NCBI GenBank assembly: GCA_010015805.1
Contig: ML978127.1
Location: 1,116,001-1,180,000 of the forward strand
Length of the DNA stretch: 64,000 nucleotides
Direction of reading: 5' to 3'
From: Rhizodiscina lignyota
Lineage: Eukaryota; Ascomycota; Dothideomycetes; Aulographales; Rhizodiscinaceae
Shown here one piece after another: positions 12,614-22,502 of this stretch. Under the pieces are notes generated by a model. The model was not told the origin of the DNA. It did not search any database and worked only from the letters and a program-made list of their open reading frames with translations. Position 1 is the first letter of the stretch. The number at the start of each line of letters is the position of its first letter. Both the position numbers and the translations under genes were made by a program.

Positions 12614-12937
12614 GGCCTCTAGAGGGTGTCTGAACGTTCAGAAAGCTTGGAAGGAATCTACTACATAGTGTACGAGTCCGGTAAATGCCATATCGGAAGG
12701 CAAAGCGTGGGGCCAAAATGTATCCAGGCAATGAAACCACGCTCCGTCTTTCCTGCCTGCCAAGGCACAAGGCTTCCAGCAAGGCTGGGAAATAGAACTG
12801 CGCGAGGCGCCATTCCTCAGCCTTGTGGCCTCTATGACGTTCGAAAAGCGATAGGCGACTTCATTTTGAATGCCTTGGCCAAAAGATATCCATAACCCCC
12901 AAAACAGTGCAACAGCAGAGCAATAACGGACTTCTCG
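12614..12937. promoter_or_regulatory. Shared divergent promoter of CHAT / gasdermin-like pair
   Basis: These 324 bp separate the start codons of the two divergent genes and must contain both promoters, which suggests co-regulation. I see no clear TATA box. An 89-codon frame across it lacks an ATG start and is not called. Confidence 0.55.
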
Positions 12938-13852
12938 ATGGCATCTCAGCTTCTACTTGTAGAAGAATTGGTGCCAGTGGATGCGTTGGGACTAGGTGGT
13001 CTTGTACAGTCGCTCAAGAACCCAATAATGGACGCTTATAGCCCAAAGCCTCCGCTACCGTCGGACGCAGTGCTTCTCACTTCGGTCAATTCTTTTCAAT
13101 CCCGTATATCCTCGACACAATCAAAATCGTTTCGACTCGCCGTGACCCGATTACTCAGTGCTGCCTACAATATCGAGCATGGTGGCGATGTACAGTTAAG
13201 GTCAATCAACGTTAATCGCTATCAGCTGAGACAACCGAAGGAGGTTTTCCGACGCCTGTGTCTTGAGGATGAGACGGCCCGACAGTGGTTGAACGCCGGC
13301 ATTCAATCCTGCAACAAGAGCTTCTTGATAGTGGAAATGCATACTGCAAAGAATGCTGCTATAACTTGGACCGAAAGGAAGAGTCGTCAACACCATTCCG
13401 ACCTCACTGTACCAGTGAGCACAATCGCTACAGGGGGTATGGATGTTCTGGGTTTCGGGGGATCCCTCGATTCTGGCGGAGGCGTAAGTTATTCCAGCTC
13501 GAACGACAATCAGAAGACGTTGGTAGTAGAAGGCGAAAGTATTTACGCCATTGGGTACAAAAGGATCGTTTGGAAGAGTTGGGGCCTTAGGCGGAAAGAG
13601 ATTGATAGGGCCATGCTGGACAATGAGATTACGTGGTCCATTCTTGGACAACGGCGCGGTCAAGAGGAAGAAGAAGAGCAAATCAGCGTGGATCTTTCAG
13701 ATGATCTCGACACCGAAGATGTCGCAGGGGTGAAGATGGAAGCGGACGAGGACGACGTGGATGCTGTCGATGATGTGGCAGAATTGAGCAAGCGTAAAAT
13801 CGAAGTGGAAGGCTCAATCTATTTGATATGTAGTGAAGCAGATGAAGAGTGA
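12938..13852 (+). CDS. Candidate gasdermin-like pore-forming effector
   Basis: An intronless frame of 304 residues starting at the ATG at 12938. I assign it tentatively to the fungal gasdermin-like group (HET-Q1/RCD-1 type) from its layout: an N-terminal LVPVDALGLGGLV segment, a central NRYQLRQPKEVFRRL segment followed by a WL-containing helix, a strand FLIVEMHTAKNAAITW (129-144), a Gly/Ser-rich stretch at 165-190 and a closing strand EGESIYAIGYKRIVWK (198-213). This order of strands resembles the gasdermin N-terminal fold, and the length is close to the short fungal forms. Residues 238-304 are a highly acidic tail with a dibasic pair at 239-240 and KRK at 285-287. Fungal HET-Q1 is activated by proteolytic loss of a C-terminal fragment of about 5 kDa, and the neighbouring divergent gene is a CHAT protease. 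There is no signal peptide. The assignment is fold-level only; an unrelated Dothideomycete-specific protein remains possible. Confidence 0.55.
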   Translation: MASQLLLVEELVPVDALGLGGLVQSLKNPIMDAYSPKPPLPSDAVLLTSVNSFQSRISSTQSKSFRLAVTRLLSAAYNIEHGGDVQLRSINVNRYQLRQPKEVFRRLCLEDETARQWLNAGIQSCNKSFLIVEMHTAKNAAITWTERKSRQHHSDLTVPVSTIATGGMDVLGFGGSLDSGGGVSYSSSNDNQKTLVVEGESIYAIGYKRIVWKSWGLRRKEIDRAMLDNEITWSILGQRRGQEEEEEQISVDLSDDLDTEDVAGVKMEADEDDVDAVDDVAELSKRKIEVEGSIYLICSEADEE

Positions 13853-14689
13853 GTCAAAGCGCCCGGACTATATCGCTTCTCAGTTGCCTGGTATGCTGTA
13901 ATTTAGGAACGATAATGATGTAGTTCAGAACTATGATTGATTCATAATGCTCACGGCGTACTCTGAAACGCCGGCATTCCCCCAAGTTGAACGGCCCGAT
14001 AGTACTCGAGGTTTTTTTAATCTTCTACAGCGATGACTAGGAATCCCGGCACATCTGCAGTGGGCGCATGAACTAGATGAGAGAGCTTGAGATCTCAAAA
14101 TGAAAGAGATTTCTTTGTCTCTGAGTTTTGCATGCTGCCCAATTTCGCATCATAACATAGGGACACGCCACTCTAGTGGCTTCACCTTCTTCGGACCAAT
14201 TCGCGCTGTATACAAAAGCACATTATTATATTGATTTTACTTTCTTCGGACAAGCTCGTACTATACGTAGACGCACCGCACCATTGAAGTTGCCAAATCG
14301 AAGGCTGGACTTCAACCGTGTGCGAAGGATGTGGTGCATCATGCTCGGGGTCTACTTCAACACCTTGCGCGAACATAGGAAAATTGAAAACTTTGGTGAC
14401 CTCACTTTCTTCGAATGAGGCGGCAGTGGAATGAGGGACACAAATCTTGTGGCTTTGCATTCTTCGAGACCGTATGGAGTGAGCCATGCACCCAAGATTT
14501 CCTAGCTAATGTTTAATATCTAGCTCGCACGACCCCAAAGGCAAGAAAAAGAATAGCATTTTACTTCCGATGCAAATTCCCGCAGCCGCAAAAGGCGAGG
14601 ACCACCAACACCATGCTGTGTTCAGAGAAGAATGATTCGATCAGTCTAAGCGCTTGTAGTAAGGGTATCATAAGTATGAACATCGTTCA
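13853..14689. other. Intergenic, convergent 3' ends
   Basis: This stretch separates the convergent ends of the gasdermin-like gene and the PIP-kinase gene. The overlapping frames at 14176-14487 are short and resemble nothing known. I see no further signal. Confidence 0.45.
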
Positions 14690-15790
14690 TCAGGCCTCAA
14701 CAATCTCAAAGAGTTCCTCAACCATATTCAGGAATCGGGTCCGATATTCTGGTGGAGAGGTGGTGATGCTCATCGGGCCCTTATGATCAATCATGTTGTA
14801 GCTCTTAATCAGTCCAGTCATAGCTTTCGCCTCCAACTTGTGCTTGGCCCAGAAGAAATCGAGGATAACAGCGCGATACACCCACTTCTTATCTGCGGAT
14901 GTGACACCATCTCTCCACGGGCCAGCTGTCGGAGAAGGGAGCGTTGGGATCTCGCGTTCTGAGTCACCATTTGGAGCTGGATATCGAACCAGAAACAGGG
15001 AGTAGTCGATAGCATTGTAAGCTTCGAGAAGCTTGGTATCCTGGACCAGCATCTCGACAAGGTCATCTCGTTGATGGCTTGTTACGCGGACTTTATCCTC
15101 GAATCTGTCAATCAGGCGCTCCTTCACGCTCTCCGGTGCCAATCTACCGCCTGCAATGTCCCTCTCAGGGAAGAAGTATGTGACCGGCTTCAAGTCGTAT
15201 GTCTCCCAGTTATCTCCCTTCGGGTCCTCGCTCTTTCCGTACAATACGTTCTCCATGATAATGTGATGCGAGGGCGCAATTCCAAGGAGTGTGCCCAGTG
15301 CCTTGTACGGCGTATAGAGGAAATCTGTAATGCGAACGAGAAGGCTCGACGGATATCTTGACATGTGCTCGTAGTACGGTTTGAGGAGTTCATTCTGGAA
15401 GAACGTATTCTCGAAGCGTCGAGGGAGGGACTTGATCAAGAACTTGGAGTTCGCTGTAGTGAAGAATGTCTAATGCTATATCAACTTTATGGGTGATCTT
15501 TCATGTGAATTCTAGGAGTAACGTACTGAACCAGAGTAGCCTAAGTCTCCGATTGCCCTGAGCCGGACCTTCTTGTCGTAACGTCGAAAAGACTCCCGGT
15601 ATTCATCCTCATCCAATTGCCATACTTCCTCTCGAAGATGTTTGAACAACCCATCTTCATATCGAGCGAGTGCGACTCGGAATAGCGAGAAGAAGGCCAG
15701 GATTCGGAGGAGAATATTCGCTTTCCCTTGCTTGTCTTTGAAAATGGCCTTTAGAATGGCATCGCTGATTGCCGCGTCTCTTCGGCCCAT
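14690..15790 (-). CDS. Minimal phosphatidylinositol-phosphate kinase (PIPK)
   Basis: Two exons, complement(14690-15469, 15527-15790), give 347 residues. The 57-nt intron (donor GTACGT, acceptor ATTAG) is in phase 0 and restores the glycine-rich loop GYSGSTFFTTANSKFL. The protein is little more than a PIPK catalytic domain: GxSGS nucleotide loop (about 85-89), the conserved lysine in FLIKSLP, HHIIMENVLYG, the catalytic AIDYSLFLVRYP (compare MDYSLLVG of PIP kinases) and ILDFFWAKHKLEAKA in place of IIDILQ..K. The activation loop is very short. It should phosphorylate a phosphoinositide at membranes, but the substrate cannot be read from sequence. It lacks the long N-terminal region of the housekeeping kinase Mss4 and the chaperonin and FYVE parts of Fab1, so it is a separate small paralogue. 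Its location beside the CHAT/gasdermin-like pair may be chance. Confidence 0.82.
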
Positions 15791-16510
15791 TATTGCCTTG
15801 CTTGATGATTACGAGTGGGAAGCAATATGGCTATGATTCTGTGAGACTGTCTTCAAGTGATATACCCGCCGGTCATTGCAGATGGATAGAATGGGGAAGA
15901 TGGGAATTGTAAAATTCCATGGCTGTCATGGAAGCTCGGGCCACGCGAGCGCGACGTCATTTCATGCGACGTCAACACAATCCCCTGGACGTCAACGTCG
16001 ATGATCACCATCTTCATTTCTCGATAAAGTTCGGCATAGTAGGTATACAGACTTGTGGAGTCTTGAGACTGAGCAGAAGAGGCCAAATGGGTCTGAATTG
16101 CCCACTTTTCGAGCGACCGATATGAATCAGGAACTCGTCTAGAGTGTGCAGAGAACTCTATGGTCTTTTCATCTCAAACCTCATCTGTGAGAAGACTGAG
16201 GTTTGCGGCCTGTCCGGCCTGTCCAGTCATGGCGCGAAATTCATATGAGAAGCATCAGTTCCCTGTGTTCGCCTATATGTATAGAGATGCGTGTCATTGA
16301 GGATCATGAAGGCGTGTTGGAGTATGTAGAACAAAAAGGCAGGCACGACCTGATCTTCTTTCTTTTTTCTCTCAAGTCTACGAACATCTGACAGATATCA
16401 ACACTCCTTTCCATAACTTCTAATATCCGCCTCTGTTCTCTCACTGTCTCAGTTGGGTTCTCCACCCCCTTCGCCCACGTAAGTGCTGACTTGACCAGAA
16501 GTCCCGCACC
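15791..16510. promoter_or_regulatory. Divergent intergenic region
   Basis: This 720-bp stretch lies between the divergent starts of the PIPK gene and the membrane protein gene and holds both promoters. A pyrimidine-rich stretch at about 16390-16480 just before the plus-strand ATG looks like a fungal 5' leader. No ORF here is convincing. Confidence 0.45.
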
Positions 16511-18367
16511 ATGTTGGAATCGACGGTCGCTCAGGGGAAGTCGCAGGAGATGTCGTCTAAACTTGTCGATCACGATACGCCCGCAAATCTCACTGCGGAC
16601 CTTCCAACAGCGCCGCAGACGGCCGCGTACGATCCATTGTTAGAATACGACAACTCTGCCCAGAATAAGGACTCTCTCCGTGTAGCACGATCTGGAAAAG
16701 CTTGTCAGAGGCTTCTTCTGCTCCTGTTCATCATCACAATTGTAATGGGTGGCCTCGGAGCAACCACACTAGCTCTGGCATTCAAGTATCGAGATGCTGC
16801 AGCGGATGGAACTTGGTACCTCACAGGCCTCGAAGGAACAGTGTTCTTACTCTTGGGATCTCTGTCGGTTCTGTTTGGTGCCGTCCTACTTCTTGCTGTG
16901 CGTGAATTATCTATTCATGTCCCCTCTTGGAAGCTACTGGAAAAGAAATCTTCCGGGAACTCTCGTAGACGACCAGAACAAGGAAATCCTGGTTCTTCAC
17001 AACACGACTTCCTCCAATGCAGTGGCACGAGGATCCATCCAAAATCGCTGATTGCTTTTGGTATCCTCATTCTAGTCGTGCTCGCAGGGACCATCTGGCT
17101 TCACTTTTCAATCAAGATCAGTGACATTCTGGACAAACAATCCGCAATTGACCCAAGCCGCTCACTTGGACGCGCTATCTCCCCCGATTGTTCTCAGGCT
17201 GCTACGACTGACAGCAGCTTCGAGGTATCTCTCAACCAACGCTTCTGCGCCAGCCGAATGGATATCGTAATGAACGATACCGAGGCATACCAAACAGCAG
17301 CTGGCACGTCGTCTTCGAACTCACTCTTAACCATTCCGAATGCATATCAAGGGATGGACATTGCAGTACTTGCCGATCCAGCTGCTTCATCTCGAGGCAC
17401 TTTCATAGCTAGCACTCTTGGTATTAGCACGGCATGCAGCCCCAGGTACCAACCTTGTCATGCGAATGTGACCGACCGCACTTACACCTGCTCTGAGCCT
17501 CCCTTTTCAGGTAAAATCACTCAGCCTCTGACCATGAGTGAGCCAAATGCTCAGACTGGCTCCTCAAGTACGACTTTCGATGCTGCCTTCCTCCTCAAAG
17601 GCAGCGATGGAGCGTTCAAATACCGCAACATTCCTGACAGCTTCAGCGTATCGCCGGACGGTAGCGCTCTACTCAGCATTCTTAGCTGCCGTACCACAGC
17701 GTTGGAAGTCACTTACTTCTCAGGGAGTGGAGCTCGTGCGGCGATATCCATGAAGCCAGTGAGCCAGCAGACTTCAAACCTCATACTGTCTCCAATCTTT
17801 CCAAGTCAAGTCAACGGATACGATGCCTTTGGATGGGACCTCATTGTCTCGGGCATGGCCAATTCAGCTTCCACTGGCCTCACGCAAAAGCCACAAGCAC
17901 TAGCTATATCCTTCGCGAATGCGTTCAGCCATATCGCAATCGCGAGTGCAGTTGGCATAACCACACCGTCTTCTTCGACAGCAGCCGGCAGTCGGTCTGT
18001 CACCTTACTTCCGGTTGCTCCGATATTAATGATCGTTGCCGCTGACTTTGCATTTGCAATCTTGGGCATGGTTCTTGGGATTACCGCCGTTGTACTGGTC
18101 CTTCGCGGTAATCGTGTCGATAAAGCTCGTCGTGGAAGCGTTACGCATCCGCGTCCACAGACATCGAACTCCATGTCTACGGCTGTAAGCACAGAGGAGT
18201 ACGCCCTTGAGGACATGAAGACGAAAGAACGGGGATTGGCTGCGCAAAACCTCGACCAGAATAGAGGCGGTCGTGACGATGATGTTGGGAAGATGCCAGT
18301 AAGTCAGAGGAGCGCAAACGCGCCGAGACCTCGGAGTGAGAAGATGATGGGAATGCCGGAATATTGA
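16511..18367 (+). CDS. Four-TM membrane protein, unknown function
   Basis: An intronless frame of 618 residues from the ATG at 16511. I do not recognise the family. Hydrophobic segments lie at about 68-90, 109-130 and 179-199, with a fourth at about 505-530. Between TM3 and TM4 is a segment of about 300 residues rich in Ser/Thr with scattered cysteines (for example CSPRYQPCHANVTDRTYTC) and several N-x-S/T sites, which suggests an extracellular or lumenal domain. The N-terminal 60 residues and the C-terminal tail of about 85 residues are hydrophilic and would both be cytosolic. Similar large-loop membrane proteins are common in Dothideomycetes without assigned function. No signal peptide precedes TM1. 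Confidence 0.7.
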   Translation: MLESTVAQGKSQEMSSKLVDHDTPANLTADLPTAPQTAAYDPLLEYDNSAQNKDSLRVARSGKACQRLLLLLFIITIVMGGLGATTLALAFKYRDAAADGTWYLTGLEGTVFLLLGSLSVLFGAVLLLAVRELSIHVPSWKLLEKKSSGNSRRRPEQGNPGSSQHDFLQCSGTRIHPKSLIAFGILILVVLAGTIWLHFSIKISDILDKQSAIDPSRSLGRAISPDCSQAATTDSSFEVSLNQRFCASRMDIVMNDTEAYQTAAGTSSSNSLLTIPNAYQGMDIAVLADPAASSRGTFIASTLGISTACSPRYQPCHANVTDRTYTCSEPPFSGKITQPLTMSEPNAQTGSSSTTFDAAFLLKGSDGAFKYRNIPDSFSVSPDGSALLSILSCRTTALEVTYFSGSGARAAISMKPVSQQTSNLILSPIFPSQVNGYDAFGWDLIVSGMANSASTGLTQKPQALAISFANAFSHIAIASAVGITTPSSSTAAGSRSVTLLPVAPILMIVAADFAFAILGMVLGITAVVLVLRGNRVDKARRGSVTHPRPQTSNSMSTAVSTEEYALEDMKTKERGLAAQNLDQNRGGRDDDVGKMPVSQRSANAPRPRSEKMMGMPEY

Positions 18368-19867
18368 GAAGTTGACCGACAATTGGCTGCGTAATCTTTC
18401 GTTTCTATACACCCGAAGAACAGGATTTCGGGCCTTTCTGAAGCTTAAAGTTGGGCACAGGACACCAAGCTAAATTTCTTTCCGAGCGCTACGCTCTTCT
18501 ATCAGCAGTTTATTGGCAGTTGAAAGTCAAAGGAAATTGGAGGTCAGCACAGATCGAAAGCAAGGAGCAAACATCTTTTCAGAGAAAAGTTCTTTCAATT
18601 CACTCAAAGGTACATATGCATTCAAATGATGTACAACATGACACAAAGTAGTAAAAAGACTTGAGACCACTTGCTTGATTATTGCTCAGATTGGCACCTG
18701 CAACTTTCTCCAAAGAGGTAAAGATAGGATCGGCGTGCATGAATCGAAGGCTTCTGGAAAAGCTACCATTTCCACAAAAAAGCAATTAAACATTGCCGCC
18801 CGAAGGAAGGAGATTTTAATCACCGCTGCGAACATGTCAGATCATGACATGAATCAGACAAGGAGGCCTCGTGGTTCTTACGCGCGTGCAGCATCGGGAT
18901 CGAGCAAAGTTAGGAAAGACGTTTCCGCCCTCCTCCCTCCTTCGGCGTTGTGCGAAAAAGCAGCCGTAGGGGCATTGGGCGTTTAATTCTGCCAATAAGA
19001 CGGGCAGTAATCCCGGAGTTGAGCCTGAAATGACGCTCTCTTGCCGGCGGGCAGGGCCTAGCAGGGCAAGGTTTGGGGGATATTGCTGCTCGTCGGCGCT
19101 TCTGGATGTAATAATGGTCGGAGGGAGGGCGGGGAGCATGGTCGTGCAATGCTACCTTGAATGCGCAAGGTGTGAAGGACGATACGAGTGGAAGCGAAGG
19201 GAAAGGTGTAACAAGACCTACTTCATGTGTCGCAGACGCTTTCAGATTGCGCCGCCATATCACCTTGGATGATTGGTATGGCGCAGAAGAATATGGAGGT
19301 TGTGCGTAGCACAAGACGTCAGATTGAGCATTCGGGGCATAAGGCTGCTCGTTCGCAGCAAAATGGCACTGAGTGCCAGGGGGGCTGCTTGTACCGGGAA
19401 GTGTGCCGGTTGTTTCATTGGCCCTCCCCCGAACGCGGCCGCGGCATGGCTTGCATCGTACCCTAGCATGGGTGCTTGCTGCTGTGGAGCACAAGGTGAT
19501 GGAGGGAGCCAAAATCTCCCCCACTCCGCCTTTTCTCTTTTGTCTCTGACGCTCGAGAAAATTAAGACACAGCGCCAGGGGAGCCGCCAGTGTGCGCCGG
19601 CTGGGTACAGTGACAAACGCCATATAACTCTTGCTTGGAACAGTCCCAACTGACTGCTTCTCCGCTTTGCAGTGTGGGAGCTGAGAGCAAAAAGCAGAAG
19701 GCCTGCGGCGTCCGGTCTCCATCCGCAGACAAATCTCATCCACTCATCCGCATATCGCACCCGCACGAACGCCCACAGAACGATCCAAATGCCATCGAAG
19801 GACTCCTCTGCGCTCCATTGACAGGCCATGGCCGTAGCGCCGCTTCTCCAGCGCCAGGCTCAGCCCA
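18368..19867. other. Intergenic, 1.5 kb
   Basis: Upstream region of the CNL1-like gene. Overlapping frames up to 277 codons on the minus strand (18910-19743) have biased Arg/Pro/Ser/Cys composition, overlap other frames on both strands and match no family. I treat them as chance frames in GC-rich DNA. Confidence 0.45.
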
Positions 19868-20415
19868 ATGGCACCTCCATCAACAGGCGCTCAGCAATCC
19901 GTACCAGACACGCAGCTGGGCCTCTCGCAAGACGAAATCGCGTCGCTGCGATACCATCAGCAGGTTGCACTGTCCCAGGCTGGTGGATCGAGCTCACGCG
20001 CCGCGAGCAATGCCAGCAGTCAAGGCAGGCTACTGCTGGATCCGACCAGCTTAACAGCATTGAGCAACCACTTCGACCGATTGATGGCTGCAATTCAGCA
20101 GAGATGGCAATCTGTTAGTACTCCCGTCCTTCGAGCTCTAGAGGAATGAGTACTCCATGAGGAAATGAGGAGAGACGGAAGCTAACAGGAGTCTTTGTCA
20201 AGCTGTATGCGCAAACGCAAACTGCAACCCAAGTCCAATACGACCGCGCAGGCAACGTCATTGGGGACGCAGACGCGGAAATCGCGCGCTTTAATGCTAT
20301 CCTCCGTCAAATTGACGAGCTACAAAACGAATTTGAAAAGATTAAGCGGATTGGCGAGATCGTGAAGGCGTTCAGAGCGCGTGTGGAGCAGCTTGACCGT
20401 CGCGTGGGAAGATGA
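19868..20415 (+). CDS. BLOC-1 subunit CNL1-like protein
   Basis: Two exons, 19868-20113 and 20203-20415, give 152 residues. The 89-nt intron has donor GTTAGT, branch GCTAAC at 20181 and acceptor CAAG; the join restores RWQSLYAQTQTATQVQYDR. The coiled-coil core is typical of the fungal protein annotated as biogenesis of lysosome-related organelles complex 1 subunit CNL1 (cappuccino/BLOC1S4 relative): a Ser-rich N-terminus, LLLDPTSLTALSNHFDRL, YDRAGNVIGDADAEIARF and a final IGEIVKAFRARVEQLDRRV. In yeast the BLOC-1 complex acts on endosomes in Rab5 (Vps21) regulation. An alternative in-frame extension to an upstream start is unlikely because the family begins shortly before LGLS. The identification is from memory of the family pattern. 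Confidence 0.7.
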
Positions 20416-21205
20416 ATAAAAATTGTGATGTGAAGTCTGGAAAAGAAGAGAAGGCAAAGGGCTCGCGCCCGACACATATTGACGACACTGACGACCTCGA
20501 CAACCATAAAATAAACAATCGTCCTCGCGGACTGGGAATCTACGGCCATCACTGGCAACTTGGGTTTCACGATAAAAATAAGAATGGAAGCCTCGCGGCA
20601 CCAAAATGATACCAAGGGGAAAGGGAAGAGGGAAATCCTCTGGAAAGGAGAAGATGGAGTCTTGCGTGCCTCGCGGCTTCCTGGAGTTTTTGTTTTCGGC
20701 ATCGATATGTATTGTCTCATTCTGACACGACTCTCGTCGCCATACTGCTGCTTTCGGGCGGATACCCCCAATGCTTCTTTTCGAGTTCAGCTGTTGCTTG
20801 GAACCATATGACAATTTAATGACTGTTTCATGGAGGGTTCGAGAATTGTTAAACTTCCACATTCACTTGCGCACGTGCTTGCATTCCTGCGACGCATCAT
20901 TCCACCAAGGACGACGCTCTTGAAGATGGGAACATTTATGACAACCCACGGTGACGTATATATACTTCATAACAACAGATCGCAAATCTCGGCATACATC
21001 GTTCGAAGGTGAAATGCGACGGGCTGTTTTTGAGTGACACGGGCGCACGTTTGAGAGAGTTGTAGTCATGAGAATTTTGGTGGACACCAAGGTATCTGTC
21101 CATTGGTCAATGCCACCACGACCATTTTGTACAAGCTTTTGCTATCCCAGTTGCGAGAAGGTTCATGCGCTGATGCTGCTAACCCGACTCATTCGACGCC
21201 TTTGC
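20416..21205. other. Intergenic, convergent 3' ends
   Basis: This stretch lies between the convergent CNL1-like and EGD2 genes. An AT-rich tract with TATATATA occurs at about 20957, but no start of a gene lies near it on either strand. Nothing else is supported. Confidence 0.45.
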
Positions 21206-21981
21206 TCAAATGCTCAAAGCCATGATTGAATTGACAATATCATTGTCATTCTCCTTCAGCGCCTTGACCGCCTTCTTCCTGCTGACACTGGCCTGTTGCA
21301 TCACGAGCTCGATGTCCTTCTCCTCCAGGCCAGTTTCGTCCACAGGCTCGCCATCATCCTCTTCTTCCTCCTCGGCCTTCTTCTCACCCTCAATGGCCTT
21401 GCCTTTGTCGCCTGAATGGTCGTGGCTGGCGGCTTCGGCGGCTTCCTGGCTGGCAAGCTGTGCGGCGGCGGAGGCCTGAGCCTGGGAGTTGAGGTCCTCA
21501 ATCTTGGCCTCGCCGAAGATGCTGTGTTGATGATGTTAGTGTCTGACGGATGCTTTTTCAAGCGTGCGAGGAGGAAGTGCTTACATCCAGGTGTTGCTGG
21601 AAGGCGACTTATAGACATCAGGCTGGTTGATGACGAACAAGATCTGTTCCGAATAGAGGTCAGGCATTTGCAGAACATAACGGACAAGCTAGAACGGGTT
21701 ATACAGTTCTACAGTTGTTTTCAGGTTTCAAAACTCACATTCTTTGGCCTTCGGAGTGTGACCCTCGTGATACCCTCGACGTGCTTCAGGCCCAGCTTCG
21801 CAATGGCCTTCCTCGCCTTCTTCTCGTTGCGCGAGTGCACCGCGACGCTGGCACCCGCGGGGATGGTAGCATCGCCGGCCTCCTCGACGTCGCTGTCAGA
21901 GCTGTCGTCTTCTGCGTCTTCTACTTCAGCATTCTTCTTCTCTGGCTCATCGGGGAGCTCCTCAATGCGTGGGTTCGCCAT
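21206..21981 (-). CDS. EGD2: Nascent polypeptide-associated complex subunit alpha
   Basis: Three exons, complement(21206-21521, 21585-21643, 21739-21981), give 205 residues. The introns are 95 and 63 nt, with donors GTGAGT and GTAAGC. The protein is the alpha subunit of NAC, which binds the ribosome near the exit tunnel with the beta subunit and shields nascent chains. Visible parts are an acidic N-terminus (1-40), the NAC domain at about 45-110 ([51 protein letters not shown]), an Ala/Glu-rich linker and the C-terminal UBA domain ([13 protein letters not shown] ending [10 protein letters not shown]). The length fits fungal Egd2. The start at 21981 is chosen because [10 protein letters not shown] is the family's usual beginning; an upstream in-frame extension is not conserved. 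Confidence 0.95.
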
Positions 21982-22502
21982 TGTCAAGAGGTTTTGAGTG
22001 AGGTTAGAGCTCGAGTGATGTTTTTGTGCGAATGTTTCAATGCGCGGATATACAGCAGCATTGCCGGAGAAATGTTGTTCCTTTCCGGACAATTTTGGTC
22101 CATGGAAGTGAGCACTGGAAAGACGGTATTTGCGGACAGAGGATGAATTAATTTAATCAGATTGATCTTGCAGCAGAACTATCTATAAGGGAGAGTGCCG
22201 AAACAATATTTCGCGTCTCTCAATCGCGGTGTCGCTATGGTGAAATCAAGTTTTATCGCTAGCAGGCATTGTGGGTGAACACTCTGGTTATTGGGACGTT
22301 CATAGCTGTATCAGAAGCATTTTGACCAGACGACGTATTGTCGTCGGAGTATTTGTCCTATTCTTGGGGTTTACAGAACAGCCTGGCCTTGCTGAAAATG
22401 CATGCATGTACGCCAGAAGCAGTGGAATACCATGAAAGAGTAGCCCCCACTCCGCATCGCGCTCCAGTCTCTCCAACATCCATGAAGTCGGTGTATGTTG
22501 TT
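21982..22502. other. Intergenic, EGD2 promoter
   Basis: This stretch lies between the tandem minus-strand genes eL14 (upstream) and EGD2. It holds the EGD2 promoter and the eL14 3' UTR. No gene is seen. Confidence 0.5.

Noticed and set aside
18910-19743. 277-codon minus-strand open frame
   Set aside because: Overlaps comparable frames on both strands, Arg/Pro/Cys-rich, no domain; likely non-coding DNA upstream of the CNL1-like gene.
20945-20975. TATATATA tract as a TATA box
   Set aside because: It lies between two convergent 3' ends with no start codon of a supported gene downstream on either strand.
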